A stretch of DNA of 64,000 bases, from NCBI GenBank assembly GCA_944325155.1, contig CALUYY010000008.1, forward strand, positions 1 to 64,000. The letters run 5' to 3'. How positions within the stretch are numbered: position 1 is the first letter of the stretch; the number at the start of each line of letters is the position of its first letter. Shown piece by piece: positions 41,963 through 51,387 of the stretch. A program made the translations under genes and the position numbers. This DNA is from Candidatus Gastranaerophilales bacterium. GTDB lineage: Bacteria > Cyanobacteriota > Vampirovibrionia > Gastranaerophilales > Gastranaerophilaceae. Under the pieces are notes generated by a model that was not told the DNA's origin, made no database searches, and saw only the letters and a list, made by a program, of their open reading frames with translations.

Positions 41963-43276
41963 ATGAAAACAAAAACAATCGCAATCGTAGGACGCCCCAA
42001 TGTCGGCAAATCCACTCTCGTAAACAGAATAGTAGGCGAGAGAAAATCTATTGTGGACGATACCCCCGGTGTTACAAGGGACAGAATTTATTTTGACGCA
42101 ATCTGGCAGTCAAAACCCTTTATTTTAATTGATACTGGCGGCATTATAACAAACGATGAAGATGAATTTGTTAAAAACATTTTTACTCAGGCAAAAATTG
42201 CCGTCGATGAAGCGGATTTGATTTTATTTGTTGTTGATGCAAAATCGGGCTTAAACCCTTATGACATCGACATTGCAAACATTTTAAGACAATCAAAAAA
42301 AGAAGTTATAGTTGTTGCAAACAAAGTGGATTCCGCAGACGAATTTACTTATTCGGATGAATTTTATTCACTCGGATTTAGTGAAATCGTTCCCTTGTCC
42401 GCTCTCCACGGTTCGGGCGGAGTCGGCGATTTATTGGATATAGTTACAAAAGATATAGATAAACTTCCCGACACAAAAGACGATTCAATAATAAAAATTG
42501 CAATCGCAGGCAAACCTAACGCAGGTAAAAGTTCAATATTAAACAACCTTTTAAACGAACAAAGAGCAATAGTATCGGATATTTCAGGCACAACAAGAGA
42601 TTCAATAAATTCTAACATCATATACGACAATGAAGAATTTATTTTAATAGATACCGCAGGAATAAGAAAAAAATCAAAAGTCGACTACGGAATTGAAGCT
42701 TTTGCAGTGGATCGGGCCTTAAAATCAATAAAAGAAGCGGATGTTACGCTTCTTGTAATTGATTCGACCGAAGGGCTCTCCGATCAGGATAAAAAAATCG
42801 CCCAAACATCGGAAGAATACGGGTGCGGATTAATTGTCGCATTTAATAAATGGGATTTAATCAAAAATGTTCAAACCCATAAAATCGAACAACAAATTGA
42901 AAAAGAAGCACCCTTTTTAAACTATGCAAAAAAAATCTTTATAAGCGCAAAAACCGGGCAAAGACTTAATCAAATTTTTGAAATTGCAAGAGAAGTTCAA
43001 AAAGAAAGAACAAAAAAAGTCCAAACAAGCACCTTAAATAAAATCATAAATGAAGCGCTTAATTTAAACCCGCCTTCATCCGACAAAGGAAAATTTCTGA
43101 AAGTTTATTATTCTGCCCAATCGGGCATAAAACCGCCGCAGTTTACTTTCTTTGTAAATTCAAAAAAACTTTTAAAAGATTCATATAAAAGATATTTAAT
43201 GAAAAAAATAAGAGAGGCATTCGGCTTTTTCGGAACGCCCGTCCGTATGTCTTTTAAAGAAAAGGGAGAAAAATAA
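41963..43276 (+). CDS. der: Ribosome-associated GTPase Der (EngA)
   Basis: A 437-aa protein with two GTPase domains in tandem and a C-terminal KH-like domain, needed for 50S assembly. First G domain: GRPNVGKSTL, DTGGI, NKVD. Second: GKPNAGKSSI, DTAGIRKK, NKWD. The KH-like part ends with YLMKKIREAFGFFGTPVRM. All GTP-binding motifs are intact. The gene begins 4 bases after the mutase stop and ends just before plsY. Confidence 0.97.
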   Translation: MKTKTIAIVGRPNVGKSTLVNRIVGERKSIVDDTPGVTRDRIYFDAIWQSKPFILIDTGGIITNDEDEFVKNIFTQAKIAVDEADLILFVVDAKSGLNPYDIDIANILRQSKKEVIVVANKVDSADEFTYSDEFYSLGFSEIVPLSALHGSGGVGDLLDIVTKDIDKLPDTKDDSIIKIAIAGKPNAGKSSILNNLLNEQRAIVSDISGTTRDSINSNIIYDNEEFILIDTAGIRKKSKVDYGIEAFAVDRALKSIKEADVTLLVIDSTEGLSDQDKKIAQTSEEYGCGLIVAFNKWDLIKNVQTHKIEQQIEKEAPFLNYAKKIFISAKTGQRLNQIFEIAREVQKERTKKVQTSTLNKIINEALNLNPPSSDKGKFLKVYYSAQSGIKPPQFTFFVNSKKLLKDSYKRYLMKKIREAFGFFGTPVRMSFKEKGEK

Positions 43277-43885
43277 ATGAATATTCCGATGTACCTTTTT
43301 ATAATAATCGTTGCGCTTTTTGCATATTTAATCGGCTCAATTCCGACAGGCTATATAATAGTAAAAGCAAAAACGGGAAAAGACATAAGAACGATAGGCT
43401 CCGGTTCAACGGGCGCAACAAACGTTAAAAGAGTTTTGGGTAAAAAATGGTTTTTTACGGTTATGATTCTTGACGCAATAAAAGGTATGATTCCCGTCTT
43501 GCTTACAAAATATTTAATTTTGGGAGATTCAATCGGGCTTTTGGCAGTTATTGCCGCCGTTACGGTAATTATAGGACACTCTAAACCCGTATTTTTAAAA
43601 TTTAAAGGCGGAAAAAGCGTGGCATCCGGTATCGGCACAATCTATGCGCTTAACTTTATTGCGGGAATTATTCTGACCGTTATCTGGTGTATAATTACGT
43701 ATTTTACGAAATACGTATCGGTCGGCTCAATTATTGCAATATTAACCGCTCCTTTTATAATGTATTTTCTTGACAGCCCGGTTGCATACACAATCTATTG
43801 TGCGCTTGCCGCAATATACATAATTTATCTTCACAGAGAAAATATAAAAAGATTAATTCAAGGTAACGAAAACAAGGTAAGGTAA
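43277..43885 (+). CDS. plsY: Glycerol-3-phosphate acyltransferase PlsY
   Basis: A 202-aa inner-membrane enzyme that acylates glycerol-3-phosphate from acyl-phosphate. It has the hallmark loops GSIPTGYIIVK, GSGSTGATNVKRVLG and FKGGKSVASGIG and about seven membrane helices. AAAGGGAG precedes the ATG, inside the end of der. The order der-plsY is common in bacteria. Confidence 0.95.
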   Translation: MNIPMYLFIIIVALFAYLIGSIPTGYIIVKAKTGKDIRTIGSGSTGATNVKRVLGKKWFFTVMILDAIKGMIPVLLTKYLILGDSIGLLAVIAAVTVIIGHSKPVFLKFKGGKSVASGIGTIYALNFIAGIILTVIWCIITYFTKYVSVGSIIAILTAPFIMYFLDSPVAYTIYCALAAIYIIYLHRENIKRLIQGNENKVR

Positions 43886-43887
43886 TA

Positions 43888-45369
43888 ATGAAAGCAATTG
43901 AAATAATACCCAAGGTAAAAGTTAAAAATAAAAAGATTTTGTCCCTTGTATATACTCCCGGGGTTTCCAAAAGCTGTCTTAAAATAAAAGATGATATCGA
44001 AAAAGTTTTTGAACTTACAAACAGGTCAAATTCAATTGCCGTTTTATCATATAATTTTGAAGATTCAATGAAAAGAGCAATGTTTTTAAAAGAAACAAGA
44101 ACAACGGATGCTTACCCTCTTGTTATAAGACAATGTTCAAAAGAAGACCTTGATATGGTAAAAGAAGCCATAATGCCTAATTTTATGGGCGTTGACACAA
44201 CTTTAATCGAGGGGCTTGAATATAATAATACGGATTTTATCCCGACCTGCTCCAAAGGTTGTATTTTCCCCGACAACTTTAAAATTGAAGATTTGGAACC
44301 CGTTGAATTAAGAAGCGCATTCGGCGGCGTTATTGAAACAAAAATTTCGGAATTAATTGAATACAGAAAACCCGTCGCCATAGTTTCCGACGGCTCCGCC
44401 GTTTTGGGCCTCGGCAACATCGGTCCCACCGCAGGGCTTCCCGTTATGGAAGGAAAAGCCGTTTTATTTAAAGATTTAGGCGATGTTGACGCTATGCCTT
44501 TATGCTTAAATACCCAAGACCCCGACAAAATCAAAAAAATCTGTCTTTTGCTTGAAGGTTCTTTCTCGGGAATTAATCTTGAAGATATAAAAGCGCCCGA
44601 ATGCTTTGAAATTGAAAACTATTTAATACAAAATTCCAAAATACCAATCTTTCATGACGATCAGCACGGCGCCGCAATCGCAACGCTGGCCGGATTATAC
44701 AACGCTCTTAAATTAACGGGCAAAGGCCTTGATAAAATAAAAATCGTAATCTCGGGCGCAGGTGCTGCAGGGCAGGCCATTGCAAGGCTTTTATTAAAAG
44801 CGGGCGCAAAAGATATAATAATGACCGATATTTTCGGTATCGTATATCAGGGAAGAGAAGGAAACGATAAATCATTGGAAAATATTGCAAAATTAACAAA
44901 CAAATTAAATTTAAAAGGAAATCTTGAACTTGCAATCAAAAACGCAGATGTATTTATAGGTGTATCCGCCGCAAACGTTTTAAGACCCGAATATATTGAA
45001 CTTATGAATACAGACCCCGTTATTTTTGCACTTGCAAACCCTATCCCTGAAATTATGCCGGATGTTGCAAAAAAAGCGGGGGCAAAAATCGTTGCAAGCG
45101 GAAGGTCCGATTTTGATAACCAGATTAATAACTCTCTTGTATTCCCCGGGCTTTTTGACGGAGTTATAAATTCGGGAATAAGAATCATAAACGATGACAT
45201 TAAAATAATCGTTGCAAAAGCAATAGCGAATATGGTTTCAAAGGAAGAATCGGATTATGATTATATAATCCCCGATCCTCTGGATAAAACTGTTGCAAAA
45301 AATATTTCAGCATGTATTATGGATTATGTCAGAAATTTAACAACCGAATTCAATAAACGCCCTCTATAA
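43888..45369 (+). CDS. NAD(P)-dependent malic enzyme
   Basis: A 493-aa enzyme that oxidatively decarboxylates malate to pyruvate. It shows YTPGVSKSC, the catalytic core DGSAVLGLGNIGPTAGLPVMEGK, the metal site FHDDQHGAAIA, and the Rossmann motif SGAGAAGQAIA. An about 70-residue insertion (residues 65-150) precedes the catalytic core, containing several Cys. It starts 3 bases after plsY with AAGGTAAGG. It ends before the rpsE cluster. Confidence 0.93.
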   Translation: MKAIEIIPKVKVKNKKILSLVYTPGVSKSCLKIKDDIEKVFELTNRSNSIAVLSYNFEDSMKRAMFLKETRTTDAYPLVIRQCSKEDLDMVKEAIMPNFMGVDTTLIEGLEYNNTDFIPTCSKGCIFPDNFKIEDLEPVELRSAFGGVIETKISELIEYRKPVAIVSDGSAVLGLGNIGPTAGLPVMEGKAVLFKDLGDVDAMPLCLNTQDPDKIKKICLLLEGSFSGINLEDIKAPECFEIENYLIQNSKIPIFHDDQHGAAIATLAGLYNALKLTGKGLDKIKIVISGAGAAGQAIARLLLKAGAKDIIMTDIFGIVYQGREGNDKSLENIAKLTNKLNLKGNLELAIKNADVFIGVSAANVLRPEYIELMNTDPVIFALANPIPEIMPDVAKKAGAKIVASGRSDFDNQINNSLVFPGLFDGVINSGIRIINDDIKIIVAKAIANMVSKEESDYDYIIPDPLDKTVAKNISACIMDYVRNLTTEFNKRPL

Positions 45370-45456
45370 AATTTCAAAGGGGTTTTTGTTGTATTCTTTT
45401 TGTTGTTTATAACAAACAGTTTATGTAAAGAAATTAAAGTCGAAAGGTATTTAAAC

Positions 45457-46137
45457 GTGAGCGAAGAAATTAAAGACACAAACGAAACTGCTGAAAATAA
45501 CGTTCAGGAAGTTGAAGAAGCAACATCCGAAACAGTTGAAGAAACCGTTGAAGAAATAAAAGCGGAAGAAGCGGTTGAAGAAAATGCGGAAGTAACAACA
45601 CTGAAACCGCAAAGAAAACAGTCAAGAAGAAGAAAAATCGAAACGGTGGAACCCGTTGAATCCGAATGGAAAGAACAGGTTGTTCAAATCCGCCGTGTTA
45701 CAAAAGTTGTTAAAGGCGGTAAAAAATTAAGCTTCAGAGCAATTGTTATCGTCGGAAACAAAAAAGGTCAGGTAGGTATGGGCGTTGCTAAAGCATCCGA
45801 AGTTATAGTTGCAATCCAAAAAGCAGTCGCAGACGGCAGAAAAAATCTTATCACAGTTCCTATCTTCAAAACCACAATTCCCCATATGATAACGGGAAGA
45901 TCCGGTGCGGGCAACGTTGTATTAAAACCCGCTTCACAAGGTACCGGTGTTATTGCGGGCGGTGCGGTTCGTGCGGTTCTTGAATTGTGCGGTATTGAAA
46001 ACATCTTAAGTAAATCATTGGGTTCAAAATCACCTCTTAACGCTGCTAATGCAACATTAAACGCTCTTAAAGAATTAAGAACATTTAAAGACGTTGCATC
46101 ACAAAGAGGCATCTCAATGAAACAGTTATTAGGTTAA
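45457..46137 (+). CDS. rpsE: 30S ribosomal protein S5 (uS5) with acidic N-terminal extension
   Basis: A 226-aa uS5. The conserved core starts near residue 70: [28 protein letters not shown], then GKAKEV-like region and [18 protein letters not shown]. It forms part of the mRNA entry channel and decoding site. The first about 60 residues are strongly Glu-rich and probably disordered, absent from typical uS5. The start is a GTG at 45457 with AAAGG about 9 bases before it; the frame remains open upstream to 45400, but that part lacks a start signal. It is first in a truncated spc-type cluster; rplR and earlier genes are absent. Confidence 0.92.
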   Translation: MSEEIKDTNETAENNVQEVEEATSETVEETVEEIKAEEAVEENAEVTTLKPQRKQSRRRKIETVEPVESEWKEQVVQIRRVTKVVKGGKKLSFRAIVIVGNKKGQVGMGVAKASEVIVAIQKAVADGRKNLITVPIFKTTIPHMITGRSGAGNVVLKPASQGTGVIAGGAVRAVLELCGIENILSKSLGSKSPLNAANATLNALKELRTFKDVASQRGISMKQLLG

Positions 46138-46155
46138 GAAAACAGGTGAATTGAA

Positions 46156-46347
46156 ATGGCTAAAAAAACAGAAGAAAAAATTAAAATAAAATTGGTTAAA
46201 TCCGTTATCGGTGCCCCCGATAAACACGAAAAAATCGTAAAAGCATTAGGTTTAACCAAAACAAACAGAATCGTGGAACACTCAAAAAGTGCCACCATTA
46301 TGGGTATGGTAAACAAAATCCCTCACTTGGTCGAAATAGTTGAATAA
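46156..46347 (+). CDS. rpmD: 50S ribosomal protein L30 (uL30)
   Basis: A 63-aa uL30. It has IKLVKSVIGAPDKHEKIVKALGLTKTNR and MGMVNKIPHLVEI in the normal layout. AACAGGTGAATTG precedes the ATG. It lies 18 bases after rpsE in the usual spc-operon order. Confidence 0.95.
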   Translation: MAKKTEEKIKIKLVKSVIGAPDKHEKIVKALGLTKTNRIVEHSKSATIMGMVNKIPHLVEIVE

Positions 46348-46366
46348 TTAAAGGATAAAAATAAAA

Positions 46367-46810
46367 ATGATAACATTAGAAGATTTAAAACCCAATAAGG
46401 GTGCGGTTAAAAAAACCGTCAGAGTAGGCAGAGGCCGTTCATCGGGCTGCGGTAAAACATCATCGCGCGGCAACAACGGCGAAGGTCAAAGATCCGGAAG
46501 AACGGCAAAAAGAGGTTTTGAAGGCGGTCAAATGCCGGCATTCAGACGTTTGCCCAAATTAAAAGGATTTAACAATGTTTTTGCGCTCAATGCTGCGGCT
46601 GTTAACGTTTCAGCTTTAAATAAAGTTGACGCCGAAGAAATTACATTGTCCGTTTTAATCGAAAATAAAATGGTTCATCCGTCATCCGAAGTTTTAAGAA
46701 TTTTGGGCAACGGCGAATTAACCAAAAAAGTTAACGTAAAAGCAAATTACGTAACCGAAAGTGCAAAAGAAAAAATCGAAAAAGCGGGCGGAAAGGTTGA
46801 AATAATTTAA
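46367..46810 (+). CDS. rplO: 50S ribosomal protein L15 (uL15)
   Basis: A 147-aa uL15. It has the basic Gly/Arg-rich N-terminal tail (RVGRGRSSGCGKTSSRGNNGEGQRSG region), FEGGQMPAFRRLPKLKGF, and the globular C-terminal domain. AAAGGATAA precedes the ATG. It is 3 bases upstream of secY, so the two are translationally coupled. Confidence 0.96.
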   Translation: MITLEDLKPNKGAVKKTVRVGRGRSSGCGKTSSRGNNGEGQRSGRTAKRGFEGGQMPAFRRLPKLKGFNNVFALNAAAVNVSALNKVDAEEITLSVLIENKMVHPSSEVLRILGNGELTKKVNVKANYVTESAKEKIEKAGGKVEII

Positions 46811-46812
46811 TA

Positions 46813-48150
46813 ATGCAGCAAGCTAACAATGAACAAATGCTAAAAAGCCTCATGAACAATATTCAATCAAGCGGCTTAAAGCAAAAACTTATATTTACAT
46901 TCCTGATGATTGCGCTTTTTCGTTTCGGCGCACAGCTTCCCATATTCGGCATAAACAATGAAGCTTTTCTTGCTCTTGCGCAGGGAAATAACATCATAGG
47001 TTTCCTTGATTTATTTTCAGGCGGGGCTTTAGGCAAAGTTTCAATTTTTGCCTTAGGTATAGGGCCCTATATTACATCTTCAATCGTTATGCAGCTTTTA
47101 GCGGTTATTATTCCGCCCCTTGAAAGGTTGCAGAAAGAAGACGGCGAAGCGGGGAGAAGAAAAATCCAGCAGATAACAAGAATGTTTACCGTTGTTGTTG
47201 CAATTATGCAGGCTTTAGTATTTGTTTTATTGTTATCAAAGCTTCCGGGTGCAATTATCCACGGGCTTAACCCCATGTTGTTTTATACCGGCTCAATTAT
47301 AGCTTTAACGGCGGGGGCAATTTTTGTTATGTGGATTGGCGAATTAATAACCGAAAAAGGAATAGGAAACGGCGCTTCGCTTATAATCTTTGTCGGTATT
47401 CTGGCAGGTATTCCCTTATACACCCAAAGAACGGCGACTCTGGTATCGGGAGACCCCGGATTGCAGCTTAAACTTCTTGTATTGCTTGCAATCTTTATGG
47501 CGGCAACCGTTCTTATCATCATTTTACATGATGCTGTAAGAAAAGTCCCGATAGTATCCGCAAGGCGTCAGGTCGGAAACAAAGTCTACGGCGGGCAAAA
47601 TTCAAATATTCCTTTTAAATTGAATCCCGGCGGTGTTATGCCAATTATCTTTGCAATTGCAATTATGCTTTTCCCGACAACCATTCTGGAATTGTTAACG
47701 CAGATGCAAATTAAAAATGTGGCATTAAACAGTGCTCTTACTTCAATAAATTCATTTTTAAGCCCGACAAGCATTTCATATTATATAATATATTTTCTTT
47801 TAATCGTTGCCTTAACGTTCTTTTATGCTTCAATTATTCCTTCAATGCAGCCTAAAGAAATCGCAGACAACCTTAAAAAATACGGTTCGGCAATTCCCGG
47901 CGTAAAACCGGGTAAACCCACCGCCGATAAGCTTGATGAAATTTTGACAAGATTAATGTTTATAGGTGCAATCGCCTTAGGTATCATTGCAATGGTTCCT
48001 TCCGTTTCTTCCAAAATAACGGATATTACAACCCTGCAAGGTCTGGGCGCAACATCTTTAATCATTATGGTCGGTGTTGCACTTGATTTCATAAACAGAA
48101 TCAAAACCCATATGCTTGCAAAAAACTACGAAACATTTCTTAAGCAATAA
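46813..48150 (+). CDS. secY: Preprotein translocase subunit SecY
   Basis: A 445-aa, ten-helix channel of the Sec translocon. It has FRFGAQLPIFGIN, the plug-adjacent FSGGALGKVSIFALGIGPYI, GEAGRRKIQQITR, and the cytosolic loops used by SecA and the ribosome. The start follows rplO after 2 bases. The partner SecE gene is in the nusG operon of this window. Confidence 0.97.
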   Translation: MQQANNEQMLKSLMNNIQSSGLKQKLIFTFLMIALFRFGAQLPIFGINNEAFLALAQGNNIIGFLDLFSGGALGKVSIFALGIGPYITSSIVMQLLAVIIPPLERLQKEDGEAGRRKIQQITRMFTVVVAIMQALVFVLLLSKLPGAIIHGLNPMLFYTGSIIALTAGAIFVMWIGELITEKGIGNGASLIIFVGILAGIPLYTQRTATLVSGDPGLQLKLLVLLAIFMAATVLIIILHDAVRKVPIVSARRQVGNKVYGGQNSNIPFKLNPGGVMPIIFAIAIMLFPTTILELLTQMQIKNVALNSALTSINSFLSPTSISYYIIYFLLIVALTFFYASIIPSMQPKEIADNLKKYGSAIPGVKPGKPTADKLDEILTRLMFIGAIALGIIAMVPSVSSKITDITTLQGLGATSLIIMVGVALDFINRIKTHMLAKNYETFLKQ

Positions 48151-48177
48151 ATTATCCGTAAAATAAAAGAGGTTAAA

Positions 48178-48852
48178 ATGACAAAAGCATTTATTTTCTT
48201 AGGCCCTCCGGGGTGCGGCAAAGGCACGCAGACAGAACTTCTTGCAAAAGAATTGAAACTGCCCCACATTGATACCGGTTCTTTACTCAGAAAAAATATT
48301 AAAGAAGGAACAAATATAGGGCTTATTGCAAAAGGTTTTATAGATAAAGGACAACTGGTGCCTTTAAATGTCGTGTCGACCGTAATAAAAAACCGTTTAA
48401 AAGAAGCGGATTGCAGCTTCGGCTATATATTGGACGGCTTCCCGAGAAGCCTTGAACAGGCGTTATCATTGGATAATATTCTTGATGAATTGAACGGCAA
48501 TATCAAAAAAGAAGATATAGAAGCAATTTATTTTGACATACCGAATGAAGTTTTGGTTGAAAGGCTTGTAAACAGACGCTCCTGTCCTAAATGCGGAAAA
48601 ATATACAACCTTTTAACAAATGCGCCCAAAAATGAAGGCAAATGCGATGATTGCAATGTTGATTTAATTCAAAGAAAAGACGACACGAAAGAAACGGCAA
48701 TGTTAAGATTTGAGACCTATGAAAAAGAAACAAAACCGCTTCTTGAATTTTATACAAACAGGGGAAACCTGAAAAAAATCAATGCCGACCAAAGTATTAA
48801 TGCGGTTTGGAATGATTTATTAAAAACGATTAAAATAAAAGAAACGGTTTAA
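48178..48852 (+). CDS. adk: Adenylate kinase (zinc-LID type)
   Basis: A 224-aa enzyme catalysing AMP + ATP to 2 ADP. P-loop GPPGCGKGTQ, AMP-binding TGSLLR and DGFPRSLEQA are present. The LID domain has CPKC and CDDC, the Zn-binding four-Cys form. AAAGAGG precedes the ATG. It occupies its usual place after secY. Confidence 0.97.
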   Translation: MTKAFIFLGPPGCGKGTQTELLAKELKLPHIDTGSLLRKNIKEGTNIGLIAKGFIDKGQLVPLNVVSTVIKNRLKEADCSFGYILDGFPRSLEQALSLDNILDELNGNIKKEDIEAIYFDIPNEVLVERLVNRRSCPKCGKIYNLLTNAPKNEGKCDDCNVDLIQRKDDTKETAMLRFETYEKETKPLLEFYTNRGNLKKINADQSINAVWNDLLKTIKIKETV

Positions 48853-48894
48853 AATTAAAGGCTATTAAGCCTTTAATTTTTAAGGAGATAAATT

Positions 48895-49641
48895 ATGGTA
48901 GCTAAAAAATCAAGAGAAGAAATTAAATTAATGAAAATAGCGGGTTCTATTGTTGCCAAGGTTCACTGCGCAATGAAAGAATCGATAAAAGAAGGGATAT
49001 CAACGCTTGAACTGGATAAAATCGCATATGAAGTCATAAAAGACAACAGAGCAATCCCTACATTTTTAGGCTACAAAGGTTTTCCGGGGTCAATATGTGC
49101 TTCAATTAATGAAGAAGTGGTCCACGGAATACCCTCAAAAGACAGAATCTTAAAAAACGGCGATATAATTTCAATTGATGTCGGTGCAACATACCACGGG
49201 CTTGTGGGCGACGGCGCCTGGACTTATGCGGTCGGAGAAATTGACCCCAAAGTTCAAAAACTTCTTGAAACAACGGAAAAAGCTTTATTTGCCGGTATTT
49301 CAAAAATGACTGAAGGAAACATTCTTGATGATGTATCGGGCGCAATCGAAGATGTCGCAAAAGAAGGAAACTTTGGAATAGTAAGGCAATACGGAGGCCA
49401 TGGCGTCGGGCACAATATGCATGAAGAACCGTTTCTTTTTAATTACAGAGTGGGAAACAAATTAAAATTAAAAGCGGGAAACGTTATTGCAATTGAACCT
49501 ATGTTAAATTTAGGAACGGACGATGTTGAAGTTTTGGACGATGAATGGACCGTAAGAACAAAAGACAAACTCCCCTCTGCCCACTTTGAACACACCGTTA
49601 TGGTCGGAGAAGATGAACCTTTAATTTTAACGACACTGTAA
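48895..49641 (+). CDS. map: Methionine aminopeptidase, type I
   Basis: A 248-aa enzyme that removes the initiator Met from new proteins. The metal ligands are in DVGATYHGLVGDGAWT (two Asp), GGHGVGHNMHEEP (His), AIEPML (Glu) and HFEHTVMV (Glu). AAGGAG precedes the ATG. It is the last gene of the cluster; infA, rpmJ and rpsM, which usually follow, are missing. Confidence 0.96.
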   Translation: MVAKKSREEIKLMKIAGSIVAKVHCAMKESIKEGISTLELDKIAYEVIKDNRAIPTFLGYKGFPGSICASINEEVVHGIPSKDRILKNGDIISIDVGATYHGLVGDGAWTYAVGEIDPKVQKLLETTEKALFAGISKMTEGNILDDVSGAIEDVAKEGNFGIVRQYGGHGVGHNMHEEPFLFNYRVGNKLKLKAGNVIAIEPMLNLGTDDVEVLDDEWTVRTKDKLPSAHFEHTVMVGEDEPLILTTL

Positions 49642-49665
49642 ATAATAAACATATTTTATATTACT

Positions 49666-49724
49666 AATTTAGCGATTTTTATTTTAACAATACGTAACAA
49701 ATAATAAAAATCGCTAAATTTTTT
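49666..49724 (+). terminator. Terminator after map with an 18-bp stem
   Basis: AATTTAGCGATTTTTATT (49666-49683) pairs perfectly with AATAAAAATCGCTAAATT (49703-49720), with a 19-base loop, followed by TTTT. Confidence 0.85.
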
Positions 49725-49781
49725 ATGCAGGTATGCCGAAATAAAGTAGGGCGAAAAGAAAACAATGCGAGGAACAACAAA

Positions 49782-51338
49782 ATGGCAAAAATCGGAAAAG
49801 TAAAAGCAGCTAACAAAGCAAATGCGGCAAAGAAAGCAGACAACAAAAAGAAAGCAAACAAAAAGAACGAGACCGCTTTTGACGGCGTAAAAAAGGCAAA
49901 TAATGCCAAAAAAGCAAACAAAGCGGAATTACAAAAACAACAGGCGGCAAAAGAAGCAAATCAAAAGGCCGCAAAAAAAGCTGCAAAAGAGCGCGCGGCA
50001 CAGGTGAGCGCAAAAAACAACAATGTTAAGGTTAAAACAAAAGGCAACCGGGTCGTAAAAACATTCCCGAACGGCAAAAAAGTTGTAGAAACCGTAAACA
50101 AAAACGGAAAAGTTGTTTCCAAAGAAGTTAAAACGGGACAAGGCAATAACAGGCAGGTAACAACAACAAATTTTGACAAAAACGGAAATAAAATATCAAG
50201 AATAACAACTCAAGGCAAAGGTGAAAATAAAACAACAAAAACAATAAACTATGAGAATAACAAAAAAGCGGAAGTAACCGTCCAAAGCAAAATAAACGGG
50301 CAAAATTCTTCGGTAACAAAAGAATTTGATGAAAACGGCAACATTATAAAGAAAACATCACAAAAAGGTGCGGGGGCAAATATTCAAACAGCAACCGTAT
50401 CATATACATACGGTGCAAACGGCAGACTTAAAAGCCAGACAAAAACGGAAAGCGACGGCACCGTTAAAACAACCGAATATTCAAACTATAAAACAAAAGA
50501 AAACGGCAAAACAACAAGAAAAGCAACGGTAACAATCACCGATGCCGAAGGAAGAACAAGACAATACAGCGAAAACCAAACTTTAAACAAAAATGATAAA
50601 ATTACAAGCGCAAAAAGATATAATGAAGACGGCGATCTTATAAGAACCCAAAGAAAAAAATATGACGAAAACGGCGCTCTTGAAAAAAACAGAATTGCAA
50701 GATTTTATGAAGACGGAAGCAAAAGAGTAACCGTTTACTCAAATTTTGAACAAAAAAACCTGAAAGCAACAACATATGATGTTAAAGTTGAAACAACATC
50801 AGCAAACGGCGATGTAAAAACATACGAAGGAAACGGCAAACAATTCTTTGACGGTTCAAAAACCAAAGCCGAAGACAATTTAAAACAAACGTTTGCAAGC
50901 GGGCTTGTATCAAAAATAAAAGATTTCACGACAGATTTGGTTTACGGCATAAAAGAAAAATTTAACGGTCTGGATAATGCCGAAGCCGAAGAACTTGAGC
51001 AGCTCGAAAAAGCCGAAAAGAAAAACAGAAAAAAAGAAAATACAAATGAAATTGCAAGCAAAACCGTTAAAATGGAAACAGAAATTCAACACGAACTTAT
51101 ACAGGAACAGGAAATACAAAGTTCAATTCAGGAAATGGGCGAATTTTTTGTAAATTCAATTAATGCGCAGATTAAAAATCCCGAAAACATAATTTCAGCC
51201 TCGCTGGACGGTTTCACACAAAGCGAAATCGGAGAAATCAAAGAATATATAAGCCAAAAAATCCCGACAGCACGGCTTGTAAATAACAACGGCTCCTATA
51301 ACGTAGTTGTTGGCGATATAGAATCCTGGCTCGGATAA
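49782..51338 (+). CDS. Lys-rich, YD/MORN-like repeat protein (518 aa)
   Basis: I do not recognise the whole. The first about 90 residues are almost only Lys, Ala and Asn. Residues about 95-350 contain many short repeats of the type F/Y-D-E-N-G-x-(I/L)-x-x-x, resembling YD or MORN-like toxin/antigen repeats. The C-terminal 150 residues are acidic and coiled-coil-like, with a final small domain. GCGAGGA lies before ATG 49782; the upstream in-frame ATG at 49725 sits in the map terminator. No signal peptide is seen. It could be an exported or surface protein, but only composition supports that. Confidence 0.75.
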   Translation: MAKIGKVKAANKANAAKKADNKKKANKKNETAFDGVKKANNAKKANKAELQKQQAAKEANQKAAKKAAKERAAQVSAKNNNVKVKTKGNRVVKTFPNGKKVVETVNKNGKVVSKEVKTGQGNNRQVTTTNFDKNGNKISRITTQGKGENKTTKTINYENNKKAEVTVQSKINGQNSSVTKEFDENGNIIKKTSQKGAGANIQTATVSYTYGANGRLKSQTKTESDGTVKTTEYSNYKTKENGKTTRKATVTITDAEGRTRQYSENQTLNKNDKITSAKRYNEDGDLIRTQRKKYDENGALEKNRIARFYEDGSKRVTVYSNFEQKNLKATTYDVKVETTSANGDVKTYEGNGKQFFDGSKTKAEDNLKQTFASGLVSKIKDFTTDLVYGIKEKFNGLDNAEAEELEQLEKAEKKNRKKENTNEIASKTVKMETEIQHELIQEQEIQSSIQEMGEFFVNSINAQIKNPENIISASLDGFTQSEIGEIKEYISQKIPTARLVNNNGSYNVVVGDIESWLG

Positions 51339-51360
51339 ATAAAATCAAAATAAAATAAAA

Positions 51361-51387
51361 AAAGCGGCAATATTGCCGCTTTTTTAA
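51361..51387. terminator. Terminator shared by the 49782 gene and nrdG
   Basis: AAGCGGCAATATTGCCGCTT is a perfect palindrome flanked by A- and T-runs on both sides, so it can end transcripts from both directions. It overlaps the nrdG stop codon. Confidence 0.92.

Noticed and set aside
45370-45456. Upstream in-frame extension of rpsE from 45400
   Set aside because: It starts from a non-ATG codon without Shine-Dalgarno and covers the likely promoter region after the malic enzyme gene.
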